Origin: Nemertoderma westbladi
Lineage: Eukaryota; Xenacoelomorpha; Nemertodermatida; Nemertodermatidae
Reading direction: 5' to 3'
Assembly: GCA_032718475.1 (NCBI GenBank)
Contig: JAUCBJ010007365.1
Location: forward strand, 1-30,897
DNA length: 30,897 nt
In this document: positions 28,912 to 30,897 of the stretch, piece after piece
How positions within the stretch are numbered: position 1 is the stretch's first letter
How the letters are laid out: each line of letters starts with the position of its first letter
The notes under the pieces: model-generated
Databases searched by the model: none
What the model was told of the DNA's origin: nothing
The model's input: the letters and a program-made list of their open reading frames with translations, nothing else
Made by a program: the position numbers and the translations under genes

Positions 28912-30897
28912 ATGGTTAAGCCTGAACAAAGACGTAAAATTATAAACAATACAAAAATTTCCTATTGTAATCGATCCAGAAGAAACCACAGAAATAATGA
29001 AGTTAAACGATTACTGGGTGCATTAGCAATACGCCCACACCGACAACTCAACTGGATGGGGCAGCAAAAAGGGGGCACTTTACCTTCCTTGCCATCTACC
29101 GCAGTTACTGAGGTGGACCGTGGCGAAGTTGTCAACCTTCCCTCTTCTTCTTCAATTCCCATTCATGATGATATTCAAGCAATACCGGTAAGCATTGACA
29201 ATGAAAATCCAATTTTGTCAGAAGCCGTCGAGAGTGAAGATGATGTCAGCGAGAGTGAATGTGAAATATATTCTGTGTCTTCTGAAATATCTTCAGTTGA
29301 TGGATACAAGTACGACAAAAACAGGTTATTAATCGATATTAATAAGCTTGCTATAAGTCATAATGTTAATCACACCATTCTGAGAGGATTTCTTGACATT
29401 TTGAGAAAGCATATAGACGAATCCTTGCCCAGTGATCCTAGAACTGTACTTAAACTCAACACGGGAATGGGTACCATTGTACCTGTTAAACCAAAATTTG
29501 TAGCTGGCGGCTATTTATGTTACTTTGGTATATTAAATGGCATTACTTCCATGTCGCACATTTGTAGAAATCTATGCAAAGATGTGCTTTCTGTGTCAGA
29601 AAATAACAGAATTTTGTGCTTGCAAAGTAACATTGATGGCCTTCCCATTTCTCGAAGTTCTTCAGCACAATTTTGGCCAATTATCGGCAGTTTAACAAAC
29701 TGCAATCTTTGTCCACCATTTATAATTCAGTTATTTTATGGTACCAAGAAGCCGCATCCATTCAATGACTACTTAGCGCCCTATGTTGATGAAATGAAAA
29801 GTCTTCAAGAGAAAGGTTTACCTGTGAATGATGTTAGTTGCCTGTTGAATAATTCAGGGGGAATTATTTGTGATACCCCGGCACGATCTGCAACTAAATG
29901 CATCAAAGGGCACACAGGGTATAACTCTTGTGATAAGTGCACTATTGAGGGTGAGCATTTTAATAATCGTCAAGTATTTACAGAGTTAGACGCAGAATTG
30001 CGTACAAATCATTCATTCCGAAATCAGCACGATCCTGAACATCATAATGGAATATCAATAATAGAGAACTTACCTATTGATATGGTGTTGGACATTCCAC
30101 TGGATTACATGCATCTTTGTCTTCTTGGAATAATGAAACGATTAATTACTAAAGTTTGGATGACGGGGCGATTAAAAACACGTTTATCAAAGGCAGTGTT
30201 AGATAAATTATCGCAAATTATAATCTCTACTAGATCATGTATTCCAAATGAAATCAATCGAAAACCCCGTTCAATACACGAAGTCAAATGGTGGAAAGCC
30301 ACAGAATTCAGAACATTTATATTATATATTGGACCAGTAGTTTTAAGCAAGAATGTAGCACAGGAGGTTTATCATAATTTTCTTCTGCTTCACACAGGGA
30401 TAACCATTCTGATCAGCAAAGAATTTCATCTCAAATATAATGAATATGCTGAAATGTGCCTACGGGCATTTGTCAAACATTCAATTAAGTTATATGGAAA
30501 AGCTTGGGCATCATACAATGTCCATTCAATCATTCACTTGGCTAAGGATGCTGCCAGATTTGGTCCACTTGATTCATTTAGCTCGTTTAAATACGAGAAT
30601 GTTTTATTCCAAATGAAACGTCAGCTTCGCTCTCCTTACAAACCCTTGGAGCAACTAGCTAACCGTCTCAGTGAGCAGAGGGGTTTGCTAAAATATGCAG
30701 ATGGTAGATGTACCACCCATCGGAACGAACATAATGGAAAACATGAAATTCCTGTGGTGGAATCCACAAATACATATTTGTATTACAGAGTTTTATTAAA
30801 TACAGCGCGGAATTTTAAATTATCATGTGCTAGTACATCCCCCGATAGATACTGTTACATATCATTGGAAGAAAATAATGTGTTTCCCATTGAGATT
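28912..30897 (+). CDS. CACTA-like transposase, intact, cut by window edge
   Basis: An uninterrupted frame of 662 codons from the first ATG after an in-frame TGA at 28897-28899; it runs off the window, so it is 3'-partial. The N-terminus is basic, followed by an acidic stretch (about residues 110-135). The core resembles the tnp2/CACTA (EnSpm)-related transposases found as uncharacterised proteins in hydra, aphids and other invertebrates. It includes SNIDGLPISRSSSAQFWPI (Asp 242), a zinc motif C330-X3-H334-X5-C340-X2-C343, LDIPLDYMHLCLLGIMKRL (Asp 394 and 398), KWWKATEFRTFILYIGPVVL, and FSSFKYENVLFQMKRQL (Glu 562). One of each would form a DDE site; that reading is inference. A splice-donor-like CCGGTAAGC lies at about 29187-29195. 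No stop or frameshift is seen, so it is recent, active or under selection. Confidence 0.75.
   Translation, partial: MVKPEQRRKIINNTKISYCNRSRRNHRNNEVKRLLGALAIRPHRQLNWMGQQKGGTLPSLPSTAVTEVDRGEVVNLPSSSSIPIHDDIQAIPVSIDNENPILSEAVESEDDVSESECEIYSVSSEISSVDGYKYDKNRLLIDINKLAISHNVNHTILRGFLDILRKHIDESLPSDPRTVLKLNTGMGTIVPVKPKFVAGGYLCYFGILNGITSMSHICRNLCKDVLSVSENNRILCLQSNIDGLPISRSSSAQFWPIIGSLTNCNLCPPFIIQLFYGTKKPHPFNDYLAPYVDEMKSLQEKGLPVNDVSCLLNNSGGIICDTPARSATKCIKGHTGYNSCDKCTIEGEHFNNRQVFTELDAELRTNHSFRNQHDPEHHNGISIIENLPIDMVLDIPLDYMHLCLLGIMKRLITKVWMTGRLKTRLSKAVLDKLSQIIISTRSCIPNEINRKPRSIHEVKWWKATEFRTFILYIGPVVLSKNVAQEVYHNFLLLHTGITILISKEFHLKYNEYAEMCLRAFVKHSIKLYGKAWASYNVHSIIHLAKDAARFGPLDSFSSFKYENVLFQMKRQLRSPYKPLEQLANRLSEQRGLLKYADGRCTTHRNEHNGKHEIPVVESTNTYLYYRVLLNTARNFKLSCASTSPDRYCYISLEENNVFPIEI

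Noticed and set aside
1-30897. A CRISPR array, operon or phage-defence system.
   Set aside because: The sequence is eukaryotic and transposon-rich, and the only tandem array (25369-25812) lacks a repeat-spacer pattern.

Overview
This is AT-rich eukaryotic DNA, most likely from an invertebrate animal. It holds one apparently intact host-type gene in a dense, nested landscape of transposable elements. Nothing looks prokaryotic: there are no operons, ribosome-binding sites, rRNA genes or CRISPR arrays. The element mix (Ty3/gypsy, BEL/Pao, two LINE types, MULE, CACTA-like, rve-type integrase, tRNA-like SINE heads, foldback MITEs) is typical of animals such as cnidarians, molluscs, arthropods or basal deuterostomes. 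I cannot name the species. Layout, left to right. 333-3768 is a degenerate TIR transposon. Its arms each carry three copies of a GCCGTTTGGGCCAAAA-like module, and it contains a broken rve-type DDE integrase gene (1458-2355). A 588-bp MITE with a 9-bp target duplication interrupts its left arm, and two smaller inverted-repeat elements sit inside it. 4155-4375 is a tRNA-derived SINE. 4457-5782 (minus) is an intact single-exon 12-TM MFS transporter, closest in layout to SLC18B1-like vesicular amine/polyamine transporters. About 5.8-12.1 kb is non-coding, with a tRNA-like relic, a GC-rich repeat and a sharp hairpin. 12094-22468 is a BEL/Pao-type retroelement remnant that shows Gag-like, coiled-coil, integrase and DUF5641 regions but no recognisable protease, reverse transcriptase or RNase H. 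Inserted in it is a structurally complete 7.5-kb Ty3/gypsy retrotransposon (12902-20420), with two 465-bp LTRs identical by eye, a 4-bp target duplication and a tRNA-Pro-type primer site. Its Gag frame has one internal TGA, and Pol lies in the -1 frame. 22679-23606 holds two LINE RT fragments in opposite orientations that meet just after their FADD/YADD motifs. 24090-25030 is a frame-broken MULE transposase. 25369-25812 is a two-unit minisatellite, with a small inverted relative at 6377-6443. At the right edge a 662-codon uninterrupted CACTA-like transposase frame starts at 28912 and runs off the window. How the parts relate: the window is a record of successive insertions. The gypsy copy is the youngest (identical LTRs) and sits in an older, frame-broken BEL remnant. 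The CACTA-like frame is the only DNA-transposon gene here without a visible break. The MFS gene is the only credible host function.
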